Origin: Halorubrum xinjiangense
Lineage (GTDB): Archaea > Halobacteriota > Halobacteria > Halobacteriales > Haloferacaceae
NCBI RefSeq assembly: GCF_900102375.1
Contig: NZ_FNBO01000011.1
Coordinates: 1-64,000 of the forward strand
DNA length: 64,000 bases
Direction of reading: 5' to 3'
In this document: positions 8,953 through 16,804 of the stretch, piece after piece
How the letters are laid out: the number at the start of each line of letters is the position of its first letter
How positions within the stretch are numbered: the first letter of the stretch is position 1
Made by a program: the position numbers and the translations under genes
The notes under the pieces: generated by a model
Database searches by the model: none
Seen by the model: only the letters and a program-made list of their open reading frames with translations
What the model was told of the DNA's origin: nothing

Positions 8953-9030
8953 CTAGAGTCGATGGCCTCGGCACTCATAGGGCTCGTCGTCGCCGGGTGC
9001 CGAGTCCGGCTCGGAGCGGTGGTTCGTCAT
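8953..9030 (-). pseudogene. Truncated rubrerythrin-like zinc mini-protein
   Basis: A 25-codon frame starting MTNHRSEPDSAPGDDEPYEC. Short haloarchaeal rubrerythrin-like zinc proteins start in this style (acidic linker, then PYEC..CG), but here the frame stops three codons after CRGHRL, without the second Cys of the first knuckle or the second pair. A TATA-like CCTTTTATTC lies at 9058-9067 on the correct strand. The cut falls at the GC boundary, consistent with truncation by insertion of the neighbouring island. Confidence 0.35.
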
Positions 9031-9081
9031 CGGCCGCTCGTCGGTAGTCGCGCCGTCGAATAAAAGGATCCGGCCGCGCCG

Positions 9082-9372
9082 TCAGTGCGACGAGCCGGCG
9101 TACTCGTTCCAGCGGTCGGTCCCGTTCGCGATCCGCCGGGTGTCCGACGGGTCGAACGTCGCCGCGCACTGGGCGACCGCCTCGGCGGCGGTCGGCAGGT
9201 CGTCGGTCGCGTCCTCGGCGTCGGTCGCGTCGTCGCTGTCGGATTCCGGGAACGACGCCGTTCGGTCGGTCGTCGGTTCGGTCTCGGTCGCCTCGCGCGT
9301 GCTCGGACCGCCGGGACCGGCCGTCGTCCCCGCCGTCGAGCGTGCGTCAGTCGTGTACTACGGGTGGCACAT
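9082..9372 (-). pseudogene. Acidic small-protein gene with TAG at codon 5
   Basis: On the minus strand a frame with strong haloarchaeal character (Thr/Asp/Glu/Ala-rich, ending in RWNEYAGSSH) runs to a TGA at 9082-9084. In the same frame an ATG at 9370-9372 lies about 24 bases behind a TATA element, exactly where a leaderless gene should start, but the fifth codon (9358-9360) is TAG. No ATG, GTG or TTG follows in frame before the conserved-looking part. The gene therefore looks intact apart from one nonsense codon. Alternatives are a sequencing error or a non-standard start. Confidence 0.5.
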
Positions 9373-9390
9373 ATCGGCCGACGGTCGTAT

Positions 9391-9402
9391 CCTTAATAAT
9401 TG
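9391..9402 (-). promoter_or_regulatory. TATA box of the TAG-interrupted gene
   Basis: ATTATTAAGG on the minus strand (9391-9400) is centred about 24 bases before the ATG at 9372, the spacing of haloarchaeal leaderless promoters. Confidence 0.45.
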
Positions 9403-9453
9403 TTTATGTTGGTACGAGGATTCGCCGGGCGAGGTGGGGCGACCGCGCCGCGC

Positions 9454-10110
9454 CTACCAGGCCGACCACGCGGTGAGCGTCTCGTCGCGGGCGTACACCC
9501 GCTTGAGATCCTTCGCGTAGGCGAGGTCGCCGGGGTGGTCGAGCTTCTCGTGGCGGTACTCGGGCGCGTCCGCGCGGATGTGGAGCCCCTCGACGGTGAA
9601 CTCCTCCTCGCCGAACTCGACGGTCTCGTCGACGGTGAACTCGTAGTCGCCGGGGACGTTCACGCGCAGCGAGCGCGTCCGGTCCGCGTCGCCGTCCTTC
9701 GGGTGGAGCGTGACGGGGACCGCGACGTTGTCGACCGCGCGGGTCCACAGCGTCTCGACGTCGGTGATGTCGGCCTCCTCGACGCGCTCTTCGGGCCCGA
9801 GTTCGATCCCCGTGATCCGCACCTGCATCAGCGCGTCGTCGGTGTCGACGACGAACTCCTCGCCGGTGCCGACGTCGCCCTCGGCGGGCACGTCCATCGT
9901 CGTCGTGAACGAGTCGCCGTCCTGCGAGACGACGATCGTCACGGCGACCGTCTCCTCCTCGGGGATCTCGGTCTTGTGGGTGTGGTCGCACTCGGTACAG
10001 CGCACGGTGGCCTGTCCGCCCGGACTGAGGACCTCGTGGACGGTGGGCTCGGAGGGCGAACACGACGGACAGGGGAGTCCGACGCGCGCGCCGGCTTCGG
10101 TGTCGCTCAT
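9454..10110 (-). CDS. HVO_0476-family zinc-finger protein
   Basis: A 218-residue protein. It opens with a zinc finger: CPSC at residues 14-17 and CTEC near 38-41, the second in VRCTECDHTHKTEIP. A long beta-rich region follows with ETLWTRAVDNVAVPVTLHPKDG and a C-terminal domain ending in RDETLTAWSAW. This fits the family known from Haloferax HVO_0476; its biochemical role is unknown. The ATG at 10110 is the only start that precedes the finger. It is divergent from prs, sharing a 179-base intergenic region. Confidence 0.8.
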   Translation of the reverse strand: MSDTEAGARVGLPCPSCSPSEPTVHEVLSPGGQATVRCTECDHTHKTEIPEEETVAVTIVVSQDGDSFTTTMDVPAEGDVGTGEEFVVDTDDALMQVRITGIELGPEERVEEADITDVETLWTRAVDNVAVPVTLHPKDGDADRTRSLRVNVPGDYEFTVDETVEFGEEEFTVEGLHIRADAPEYRHEKLDHPGDLAYAKDLKRVYARDETLTAWSAW

Positions 10111-10289
10111 TGGGCGCTCGTACCCGCCGCGCCCGTAAATATCCGCCCCTGTGGGGCCGGTGTGGGTCGCGCTCGCGTGGCGCGCGGCGGGCCGGGTGGA
10201 CCGGAGTGGGCGGCCGGCGCGTCCCGAGCGCCGCGGCGACGCCGCGCGGTAAGGAAACTGGTTTACCGGTGTCCGGAAAACGGTCGCCC

Positions 10290-11150
10290 ATGATCGTACC
10301 CGGGTCCAGCTCGCAGCAGCTCGCGGCCGCGCTCGCCGAGGAGACGGGCCGGGCGCTGGCGACACCGACATACGACCGGTTCCCGGACGGGGAGGGGCTC
10401 GCTGCGGTGCCCGACTTCGACGCCGACGAGGCCGTGATCGTCGCCGCGACCGACTCCGACGAGGCGTGGGTGGAACTGCTCCAGCTCCAGGACGCCGTCC
10501 GCGAGGCCGGCGCGACGGACGTGACCACCGTGGTCCCCTATATGGGCTACGCGCGCCAAGACGCCTCGTTCGGCGACGGCGAGCCGGTCTCCGCCCGAGC
10601 GATGGCGAAGGCGATCTCGACCGGGACCGACCGCGTCCTGCTCGTCAACCCCCACGAGGCGACCGTCGCCGACTTCTTCGAGGTCCCCGCCGAGGCGGTC
10701 GACGCCGCGGGCGCCCTCGCGGAGCCGCTCCCCGCGGACCTCGATGACCCCCTCTTCCTCGCGCCCGACGAAGGGGCCGTCGACGCGGCCGCCACCGTCC
10801 GCGACGCCTACGGCGCCGGCGAGACGGACTACTTCGAGAAGCACCGCGACCGCGAGACGGGCGCCGTCGCCGTCTCGCCCTCCGACGCGCCCGTCGCCGA
10901 CCGCGACGTCGTCGTCGTCGACGACATCATCGCGACCGGGTCGACGATGAGCGAGTCGGTCGCGGTGCTCACCGACCGCGGCGCCGCGCGGGTGCTGACC
11001 GCCTGCGTCCACCCCGTCCTCGCGGCCAACGCGGTGACGAAGCTCCGCGCTGCCGGCGTCGACCGGATCGTCGGCAGCGACACCGTCGAGCGGGGCTGTA
11101 GCGTCGTCAGCGTCGCGCCCGCCGTGGCGGACGCGCTCGACTCGCCGTAG
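10290..11150 (+). CDS. prs: Ribose-phosphate pyrophosphokinase
   Basis: A 286-residue enzyme making PRPP from ribose 5-phosphate and ATP, the precursor of purines, pyrimidines, histidine and tryptophan. Diagnostic features: the flexible-loop region GYARQDASFGDGEPVSA, and the PRPP-binding loop VVVVDDIIATGSTMSE near residues 205-220. The length fits the archaeal type. A TATA-like GGTTTACC at 10259-10266 lies about 27 bases before the ATG, so the message is probably leaderless. Confidence 0.95.
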   Translation: MIVPGSSSQQLAAALAEETGRALATPTYDRFPDGEGLAAVPDFDADEAVIVAATDSDEAWVELLQLQDAVREAGATDVTTVVPYMGYARQDASFGDGEPVSARAMAKAISTGTDRVLLVNPHEATVADFFEVPAEAVDAAGALAEPLPADLDDPLFLAPDEGAVDAAATVRDAYGAGETDYFEKHRDRETGAVAVSPSDAPVADRDVVVVDDIIATGSTMSESVAVLTDRGAARVLTACVHPVLAANAVTKLRAAGVDRIVGSDTVERGCSVVSVAPAVADALDSP

Positions 11151-11154
11151 CCGG

Positions 11155-11718
11155 TCACTCGTCGTCGATTTCTCGGATCACCTCGGCCGGGTTGCCGCCG
11201 ACGACCGTCCGTGCGGGCACGTCGTCGACCACGACGGCGCCGGCCGCGACGACCGCGCCGTCGCCGACCGAGACGCCGGGCGTGAGGACCGCTCGCCCGC
11301 CGATCCAGACGTCGTCGCCGATCGTCACGGGGTCGCCGAACTCGCGGCCGGCCGCGCGCTCGTCGGGGTCGATCGGATGCGTCGCGGTGTAGACGTGAAC
11401 GCCCGGCCCGAGCATACAGTTCTCGCCGAACGCGACCGGCGCCACGTCGAGGAAGACGCAGCCGCAGTTCGCGAAGAACCTGTCGCCGACGCCGACGTTG
11501 TACCCGTAGTCACAGTGGAACGGCGGCAGCACCGTCGCGTCGCCGCGGACCTCGCCGAACAGCTCGCGGAGGAGTCGCTCCCGGCGGTCGGTCTCCGTCT
11601 GGGCGGTCTCGTTGTACCGCCGGCAGCGGTCCCGAGCGCGCTCTCGCTCGCGCCTGAGTTCCGGATCCCTCGGGTCGTACGCCTCGCCGGCGAGCATCCG
11701 CTCCTTCTCGCGTCCCAT
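11155..11718 (-). CDS. Maltose/sugar O-acetyltransferase (LbH hexapeptide family)
   Basis: A 187-residue acetyl-CoA-dependent acetyltransferase. The N-terminus MGREKERMLAGEAYDPRDPEL is the characteristic Maa/NodL start. The C-terminal two thirds are left-handed beta-helix hexapeptide repeats (IGDDVWIGGRAVLTPGVSVGDGAVV). The catalytic His is in YTATHPIDPDERAAGREFG. The natural substrate could be a sugar or nucleotide-sugar derivative. It converges on prs with a 4-base gap. Confidence 0.88.
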   Translation of the reverse strand: MGREKERMLAGEAYDPRDPELRRERERARDRCRRYNETAQTETDRRERLLRELFGEVRGDATVLPPFHCDYGYNVGVGDRFFANCGCVFLDVAPVAFGENCMLGPGVHVYTATHPIDPDERAAGREFGDPVTIGDDVWIGGRAVLTPGVSVGDGAVVAAGAVVVDDVPARTVVGGNPAEVIREIDDE

Positions 11719-11769
11719 ACGAGTCCCGGCGCGGCGTCATACATAGGCCTGTCCGTCGGTGGCGTCGAA

Positions 11770-12200
11770 GGTTGTTATTTATAAATAGTTGACTGCGTCT
11801 CGGCGGAGAACATCTCCAAAGCCCCAGCCACTCGGCTATACTCGGTTAACTGTGGATCGACGGCGAACTCCTCCAAAGCCCCAGCCGCGAGGATGCCGTA
11901 CGCTCGCTGCGCTCCTCGGTCGCTCGTTTCACTCGCTCCCTGCGGTGCTTACGTCGCCTACGGAATCCTCGCGGCTGCCCCTTTGAGTCCCTCCCCGCAC
12001 CGCAGCCTCACGCCTCCCCAGCCTCGTCGGCCGGTCTCCGCTTCGCTCCGACCGGCCGACTCCCTCGCACGCGCTCTCGCCGGCGGCTTCGCCGCCGGCT
12101 GTCAGAGAGACCTTCGGTCTCTCACTACTCGCGGCCGCCGGTGGCGGCCGCTCGGAGGCGCGCGCCACCGCAGTACCATTTATAATAGTTCGACGGTGTC
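11770..12200. repeat. Hairpin-rich intergenic repeat element
   Basis: About 430 bases without a credible gene. The block CTCCAAAGCCCCAGCC occurs twice (about 11,813 and 11,870). After the second copy the sequence contains a series of stem-loops, several closed by TTCG: GCCGGCGGC-TTCG-CCGCCGGC, GAGAGACC-TTCG-GTCTCTC, GCGGCCGCC/GGCGGCCGC, and GGCCGGTCT paired with a GACCGGCC block. It is flanked by TTTATAAATAGTT (left) and TTTATAATAGTT (right), so the ends resemble each other. I recall similar sequence as a dispersed repeat in Halorubrum genomes, but that is memory, not a search. Confidence 0.6.
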
Positions 12201-12259
12201 ACTCGCGGTCATTTAAATACCGCAGTACTTTGCGCGGTCACGGCGGGACCGCGAGCGAC

Positions 12260-13417
12260 CTACACGATCTTCATCATCCGCGTCTCGAACTTCCCGACGC
12301 GGACGCGGACCCAGCCCGCGAGCTCGTCGTCGAGGTTGGGGTCGTCGGTGTCGACGCGGAGCGCGCGCACGTCGTCGAGCTTGGCGCGCGACGCCACGAT
12401 TCGGAGGTCGCAGCGCCGGATCACGGCCGGCGAGATCTGGGGGTTGCCGCGGCCGAAGACGAACCCCTGCCCGCCGATGGGGGAGACGACGACCACGTTC
12501 TCCTCGCCGAGCGCGTCGAGGATCTCGGCCTCCGTCGCGTCGCGGACGATCACCTCGCCGTCGCGCCAGACGTCGACGCCGATCGGCGACGGCTCGAAGC
12601 CGAGCTCGTCTTTGATCGCGCCCACGGTCGACCCCGGGCCGAGCACGAAGGTGACGCCCTCGCCGTCGCGCTCGCGGATGTCGGCCGCGACGCCCTCCGC
12701 CAGCGACTCGACGGTCCCGCTCGCGGTCTGTTTCGACGACTGGAGGTCGTCTGCGACCGGGACGTGCGCGACCCCGCGGAGCGTCGGATTGACCTCCCCC
12801 TCGCGGTAGGCGTCCTCGTCGATGTCCATCACCTCGCGACGCTCGGTCCGCGAGAACGACGCGGCGACCTCCGCGGCGTCCTCCGGCGACACCGCGAACA
12901 CCGACGAGTACACCTTCACGCCGGCGGGCACGCCGAGCATCGGCACGTCGGTCCCCTCCAGCGCCGCCGCGACGTCCGCGGCGGTCCCGTCGCCGCCGAC
13001 GAATAAGACGAGGTCGACGGGGTCGGCGGGGTCGGCGGCGCTCGCCTCGATTCCTCCGTTCTCCGCTTCGGCGTCAAGCCCCGCGAACGCCCGCACGACC
13101 GCCGCGGTGTGTTCCGCGGTCGTCTCCGTCGGTTCGGGGGGCGCCGACGTCGCCCTCTCGCCCCCGAACGGGTCGACGACGCGGACCGGGTCGAAGCCGG
13201 CCTCGCGGACGACGGACTCGCCCATCGGGTCCGCGGCCACCGAGACGGCCGCGTCGGGAGCGATCGCGGCCAGCCGGCCGAGGGCCCGCTTCGCCCGGGC
13301 CGGCGCCCGGGGTTCCGCGCCGCGCTCGACGGCCTCGGCCACCTTCCCGTCGGTTCCCTTCAGTCCGACGCGGCCGCCCATGCCGGCGACCGGGTTCACC
13401 GCGATCCCCACATGCAT
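12260..13417 (-). CDS. ATP-NAD kinase-like protein (long haloarchaeal form)
   Basis: A 385-residue member of the NAD kinase/diacylglycerol kinase-like superfamily. It starts MHVGIAVNPVAGMGG and contains the signature LVLFVGGDGTAADVA near residue 140 with GVPAGVKVYSSVFA following, the loops that hold ATP and NAD. It is longer than a canonical NadK and matches the acetoin-catabolism-type branch (AcoX-like), so whether NAD is the substrate is open. Conserved Asp of GGDG is present. Acidic insertions at 90-130 look like haloadaptation. Confidence 0.85.
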   Translation of the reverse strand: MHVGIAVNPVAGMGGRVGLKGTDGKVAEAVERGAEPRAPARAKRALGRLAAIAPDAAVSVAADPMGESVVREAGFDPVRVVDPFGGERATSAPPEPTETTAEHTAAVVRAFAGLDAEAENGGIEASAADPADPVDLVLFVGGDGTAADVAAALEGTDVPMLGVPAGVKVYSSVFAVSPEDAAEVAASFSRTERREVMDIDEDAYREGEVNPTLRGVAHVPVADDLQSSKQTASGTVESLAEGVAADIRERDGEGVTFVLGPGSTVGAIKDELGFEPSPIGVDVWRDGEVIVRDATEAEILDALGEENVVVVSPIGGQGFVFGRGNPQISPAVIRRCDLRIVASRAKLDDVRALRVDTDDPNLDDELAGWVRVRVGKFETRMMKIV

Positions 13418-13502
13418 GCCAAACGTTCACCGCGCCGGCCTCTTAAGCGAGCCGCGTCCGGCCGCGCCGCGGGGGCCTCCGAGACGGGCGGCCCGTCCGA
13501 CT

Positions 13503-13670
13503 GATATATAAAGCTCCTCAACACCGAGGCACGGGAACCAACCTGTATCCGCCCGTCTAAATAAGTGCCGATGGAGTGAGCCCGCCATCGGCCTCGTGAC
13601 TGCTCGTCTCACAGGGACCGGATCCCTCCCGTGGTAGCCGCCACACCCTCACCGCTCCTGGTCCCGTTTT
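13503..13670 (+). ncRNA. Candidate structured non-coding RNA
   Basis: No gene covers this stretch. A TATA box GATATATAAAG (13503-13513) and a second A/T box (TAAATAAG, 13558-13565) face the + direction. They are followed by a chain of stems: ACGGG...CCCGT (13531-13555), GCCGATGG...CCATCGGC (13567-13592), AGGGA...TCCCT (13613-13627), and then a CCCGTTTT run ending at 13670 that could terminate transcription. It does not match SRP RNA, RNase P RNA or a tRNA by eye. Expression is not shown. Confidence 0.35.
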
Positions 13671-13759
13671 GACGCCCGCGCGTGGGCACCTGTCCGTCGG
13701 ACGGCCCGCTCCTCGCCCGAGAATCAACGCTTAAGACGCCCCCAAGATAATTCCGGCAC

Positions 13760-13873
13760 ATGATCCTTGAAGCCGCCGTGACGGAGCCGCTGCCGATCAG
13801 CGCGACCGCGGCCGCGGTCCTGCTCGCGAGCCTTGCGCTCGTCGCCGTGTGGGTCGCGTACCTGTACCGCTAG
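13760..13873 (+). CDS. 37-residue single-helix membrane mini-protein
   Basis: An ATG frame of 37 codons: MILEAAVTEPLPIS followed by a hydrophobic helix (AAAVLLASLALVAVWVAYLY) and a terminal Arg. A TATA-like GCTTAAGAC lies at 13730-13738, about 25 bases upstream, matching a leaderless start. The stop shares CTAG with the stop of the convergent gene (13870-13873). Too short for routine gene finding; the function is unknown. Confidence 0.6.
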   Translation: MILEAAVTEPLPISATAAAVLLASLALVAVWVAYLYR

Positions 13874-14568
13874 GCCGACTCCTCCTTGACCGCGTCCGCG
13901 TGCTCCCGGACCCACGCCGCGGCGCGCTCGGCCTCCGCCTCGCTTTCCGCGGTTATCTTCACGGTGACGACCTCGCCCGGATAGGAACCGACGCGCACGT
14001 CGAACCGGTCGCGCAGCGACGCGAACCGGTCGAGCAGCTCGCTCTCCGGCTCGTCGACGTCGACCGTGAGCACGTGGGTGAGCGTCCCCGCGAACTCGTC
14101 TTCGACCAGCTCGAACATCGCTTTCATCTCGGTCGGCACGCCGGGGAGGACGTAGACGGACTCGACGACGGCGCCGGGCGCGACCCCGGCCTCGTTCGGC
14201 AGCGGCCGGCAGTCCGCGGGGAGGTGCGTCGTCTCCGCCGCGAGGTCGCTCCCGCTGTACCCGCGCTCGGCGAGCCACGCGGCCGCCTCCTCGTTCGCCG
14301 CGAGGTCGCGCCCGAACGCGGCCGCGACCGCCTCCATCGTCACGTCGTCGTGCGTCGGCCCGAGGCCGCCGGTGACGATCACCGCGTCGTACTCCGCGTG
14401 GTACTCGTTGACGACCCTCGCGATCTCGGCGACCTCGTCCGGCACGACGGTCACTCGCCGGACGGTGACCCCGCGGGCGTCGAGGCGGTCGCAGAGCCAG
14501 GTGGCGTTCGTGTTCTCGGTGTCCCCGACGAGGAGCTCGTCCCCGACGGTGACGACGGCGGCGTTCAT
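13870..14568 (-). CDS. CinA N-terminal-type MoCF/molybdopterin-binding domain protein
   Basis: A 232-residue protein with the MoCF (MogA/MoeA/CinA) fold: MNAAVVTVGDELLVGDTENTN at the N-terminus, then VIVTGGLGPTHDDVTMEAVAAAFG, and the loop VYVLPGVPTEMKAMFE. It matches the N-terminal half of CinA, in which related domains act as ADP-ribose or nucleotide pyrophosphatases; the C-terminal amidohydrolase half is absent, as is usual in archaea. Substrate is inferred only. Confidence 0.85.
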   Translation of the reverse strand: MNAAVVTVGDELLVGDTENTNATWLCDRLDARGVTVRRVTVVPDEVAEIARVVNEYHAEYDAVIVTGGLGPTHDDVTMEAVAAAFGRDLAANEEAAAWLAERGYSGSDLAAETTHLPADCRPLPNEAGVAPGAVVESVYVLPGVPTEMKAMFELVEDEFAGTLTHVLTVDVDEPESELLDRFASLRDRFDVRVGSYPGEVVTVKITAESEAEAERAAAWVREHADAVKEESA

Positions 14569-14642
14569 ACCGGAGTCAAGCGGGGCGCGGTAGAAAAGGA
14601 CCCCGGCGCGGGCGACGCGGGAACTCGGTACGGCCGCGCCCG

Positions 14643-15422
14643 CTAGAGCCAGCCGTCGTCGTCATCGTCGTCGTAGACGCCCAGGCCGAGGTCGCGGCGG
14701 CGATCGCGGAGCGCCTCCAGCTGTCGCCGGAAGTAGAGCGTCCCGGCGACCGCGGCGATCGCCCCGATGACGAGGATGACGCCGAACACCACCAGGTCGC
14801 CCTCGCGGTACGACTGGACGACGATCGAGCCGCCCGACACCTCCTCCCAGACGATCCGGTCGCGGTCGTCGACCGTCTCGACCGCGTGATCGCGCGGCGA
14901 GACGTGGCCGACGATCGGCACCTCGGTGCTGAACGCCGGCGGGAGCGTCACGGCGTACGACCCCTCGACGTACGCGCGCATGGTGAACCGGCGCGGCGAC
15001 CCGGCGCCCGAGAACGCCGCCTTGCCGCCCGCCATGTCGTCCGCGAAGCGGATCCACGTCTCGTCGGTCGTCCGCTCGATCTCGCCGCCGCGGGCGCGGA
15101 ACTCGCTGCCCGTGATCACCTCGCCGTCCGGGTACTGGTAGCGGAACGCCTCGAACTCCAGCGGCTGGTCGCCCGCGTACGGCGTCTGCTCGTACAGCCG
15201 GAGCTCCTCCCGGTCGCCGACCGCGTAGACGGCGGTGTACGTCGCGTCTGTGGAGAGCTCGAACGCGGCGTCCCGGTCCGTGTCGAACTCGTACTCGCGG
15301 GGCGGCTCGGCGTCGAGCGTCTCGTTCGTCACCTCGCCGCCGCCCGTCGCGTAGCCGAGGCAGCCGGCGCTGACCGCGAGGAGGGCGACCGCCGCCACCG
15401 CGAGCGCGAAGCGTCTGTTCAC
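14643..15422 (-). CDS. DUF5803-type lipoprotein with C-terminal membrane helix
   Basis: A 259-residue secreted protein. The signal peptide ends in the lipobox LAVSAGC (Cys21), so it should be lipid-anchored outside the cell. The body is beta-rich with no catalytic motif. A second hydrophobic helix (VFGVILVIGAIAAVAGTLYF) near residue 215 precedes a basic stretch and a DDDDDD tail, so both ends are membrane-tethered. The gene order DUF5803, DUF2110, TFE on one strand is typical of haloarchaea. Function unknown. Confidence 0.8.
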   Translation of the reverse strand: MNRRFALAVAAVALLAVSAGCLGYATGGGEVTNETLDAEPPREYEFDTDRDAAFELSTDATYTAVYAVGDREELRLYEQTPYAGDQPLEFEAFRYQYPDGEVITGSEFRARGGEIERTTDETWIRFADDMAGGKAAFSGAGSPRRFTMRAYVEGSYAVTLPPAFSTEVPIVGHVSPRDHAVETVDDRDRIVWEEVSGGSIVVQSYREGDLVVFGVILVIGAIAAVAGTLYFRRQLEALRDRRRDLGLGVYDDDDDDGWL

Positions 15423-15437
15423 GGTTTTCGAATCGGG

Positions 15438-16133
15438 TTAGACCACACAGCGCATCTCGGCCGGGAGGTACGAGCCGATGGCGGCGAGTAATCCCGGCGG
15501 GTCGGTCCCTTCGGCGCAGACGATGCTCTGTTCGAGGAGTCCCAGCCGCTCGACGGTGACGATGTCCTGCGCGTGGCCCGCGCGGTTCACCGTCGCGCGC
15601 GTCTCGCCGCGGGTCGCCGAGTTGACGTTCACCCGGCCGTCCCCGCGCTGCCAGTCGTACAGGCGGTCGCGCTCCCCGTCGGCGAGCCGGCTCGGCGCCG
15701 CGTCAGGGTCCCCGGCGTCGCCGCCGTAGACGAACCGCACGGGGAGGTGCTGAACGAGGCCGAACCGCTCGACGACCTGCTCCGGCGAGCCGACGCCGAG
15801 GCCGAGCTCGTCAGCGGGGACGAACACGTCGACGCCGGCGTCGAGGGTGAACCCCACATCGTCCCACGACTCGAGGGTGCCGACGTACTCCTCGCCCGCG
15901 TCGAGCCCGCCGTCGTGGGCGACGACCTCGCCCCACGTCTCCGCGAGGACGTTGCGCGCGACCGGCGCGTCCTCGCCGGTCACGTCGACCTGGACGAAGT
16001 CGTCGTCCCGGACGCCCACCTGCCAGTCGACGTCGAGCTCGCCGACGTCGTTGGCGACGAGCGAGTTCATGCCGTCGAGCGCGCGGTCGCGGGCGTCGCC
16101 CTCGACGTAGCACTTGGTTGCGAGGACGACCAT
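15438..16133 (-). CDS. DUF2110-family protein
   Basis: A 231-residue archaeal protein starting MVVLATKCYVEGDARDRALDG. It has an N-terminal alpha/beta part, a middle beta-barrel-like segment (YVGTLESWDDVGFTLDAGVDVFVPADELGLG) resembling an RNA-binding S1/OB strand pattern, and a C-terminal region with SIVCAEGTDPPGLLAAIG. The ATG at 16133 overlaps the TFE stop (ATGA), so the two are translated together. That link with a transcription factor suggests an information-processing role, which is inference. Confidence 0.85.
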   Translation of the reverse strand: MVVLATKCYVEGDARDRALDGMNSLVANDVGELDVDWQVGVRDDDFVQVDVTGEDAPVARNVLAETWGEVVAHDGGLDAGEEYVGTLESWDDVGFTLDAGVDVFVPADELGLGVGSPEQVVERFGLVQHLPVRFVYGGDAGDPDAAPSRLADGERDRLYDWQRGDGRVNVNSATRGETRATVNRAGHAQDIVTVERLGLLEQSIVCAEGTDPPGLLAAIGSYLPAEMRCVV

Positions 16134-16657
16134 CAGCCCGTCACGTCCGCGTTGAGCTCGTCGCGCAGCGCCTCGATACGCTGGTCCATCGCGTCGCGGA
16201 GCCGGTCGTTGTCCATCGCGTCCAGCGGCGAGCCGCACTCGGGGCACTCGAAGCCGAAGTCCATCGCCTCGCCGAACTCGAAGCGGATCGAACACACCTC
16301 ACAGAGGTAGAACTCGTGGGTGCGCTCGTACTCCTCGCGCTCCTCTAAGGCGTCGAGCAGCCGGTACATCTCCTCCTGGAGGTTCTCCGGGATGTTGTCG
16401 TAGTGGAACGTCCACAGGTACGTGAGCCAGCCGGAGTCCTCGTCGCGGACGCGGCGGTACGTCGCCAGGTCGTTCTCGTACAGGATGAACAGCGCGCGCC
16501 GCACGTCGTTGAGCTCTAAGCCCAGCTCCTCGGCCAGCTCCTCGTCGGTGACCTCGCCGTCCGGCGGCGCGGCCGCGACCGGCATCCCCGTCGGCCCCAC
16601 CAGCTCGTGGAGGTACTTCTGGATGACGGGGTCGTTCAGTAGATCCTCAAAAGCCAT
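16133..16657 (-). CDS. tfe: Transcription initiation factor TFE (TFIIE alpha homologue)
   Basis: A 174-residue factor that helps RNA polymerase open promoters and stabilises the bubble. It has an extended winged helix (residues about 5-85, with EVTDEELAEELGLELNDVRRALFILYENDLATYRR), a linker helix, and a C-terminal zinc ribbon with CEVCS and CPECG pairs (about 120-145). Length and order match archaeal TFE. It is first in the unit with DUF2110. Confidence 0.95.
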   Translation of the reverse strand: MAFEDLLNDPVIQKYLHELVGPTGMPVAAAPPDGEVTDEELAEELGLELNDVRRALFILYENDLATYRRVRDEDSGWLTYLWTFHYDNIPENLQEEMYRLLDALEEREEYERTHEFYLCEVCSIRFEFGEAMDFGFECPECGSPLDAMDNDRLRDAMDQRIEALRDELNADVTG

Positions 16658-16804
16658 TACGGGAAGATGGTGGTGGAATCCGGTTAAAACCTCCGAAAGG
16701 CGCGGTCGCGCGCCTCGATCGATCCCGGAGCGATCGCCCCTCCGGACCCGTACCGACCCGCGGGTCCGGCAGAGCTTTACGCGCCGTGGCTCACACTCGC
16801 CCGT

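Noticed and set aside
9140-9520. 126-codon + strand frame
   Set aside because: It is the antisense of the TAG-interrupted gene and the zinc-finger gene, Ser/Val-rich as expected for shadows of acidic genes.
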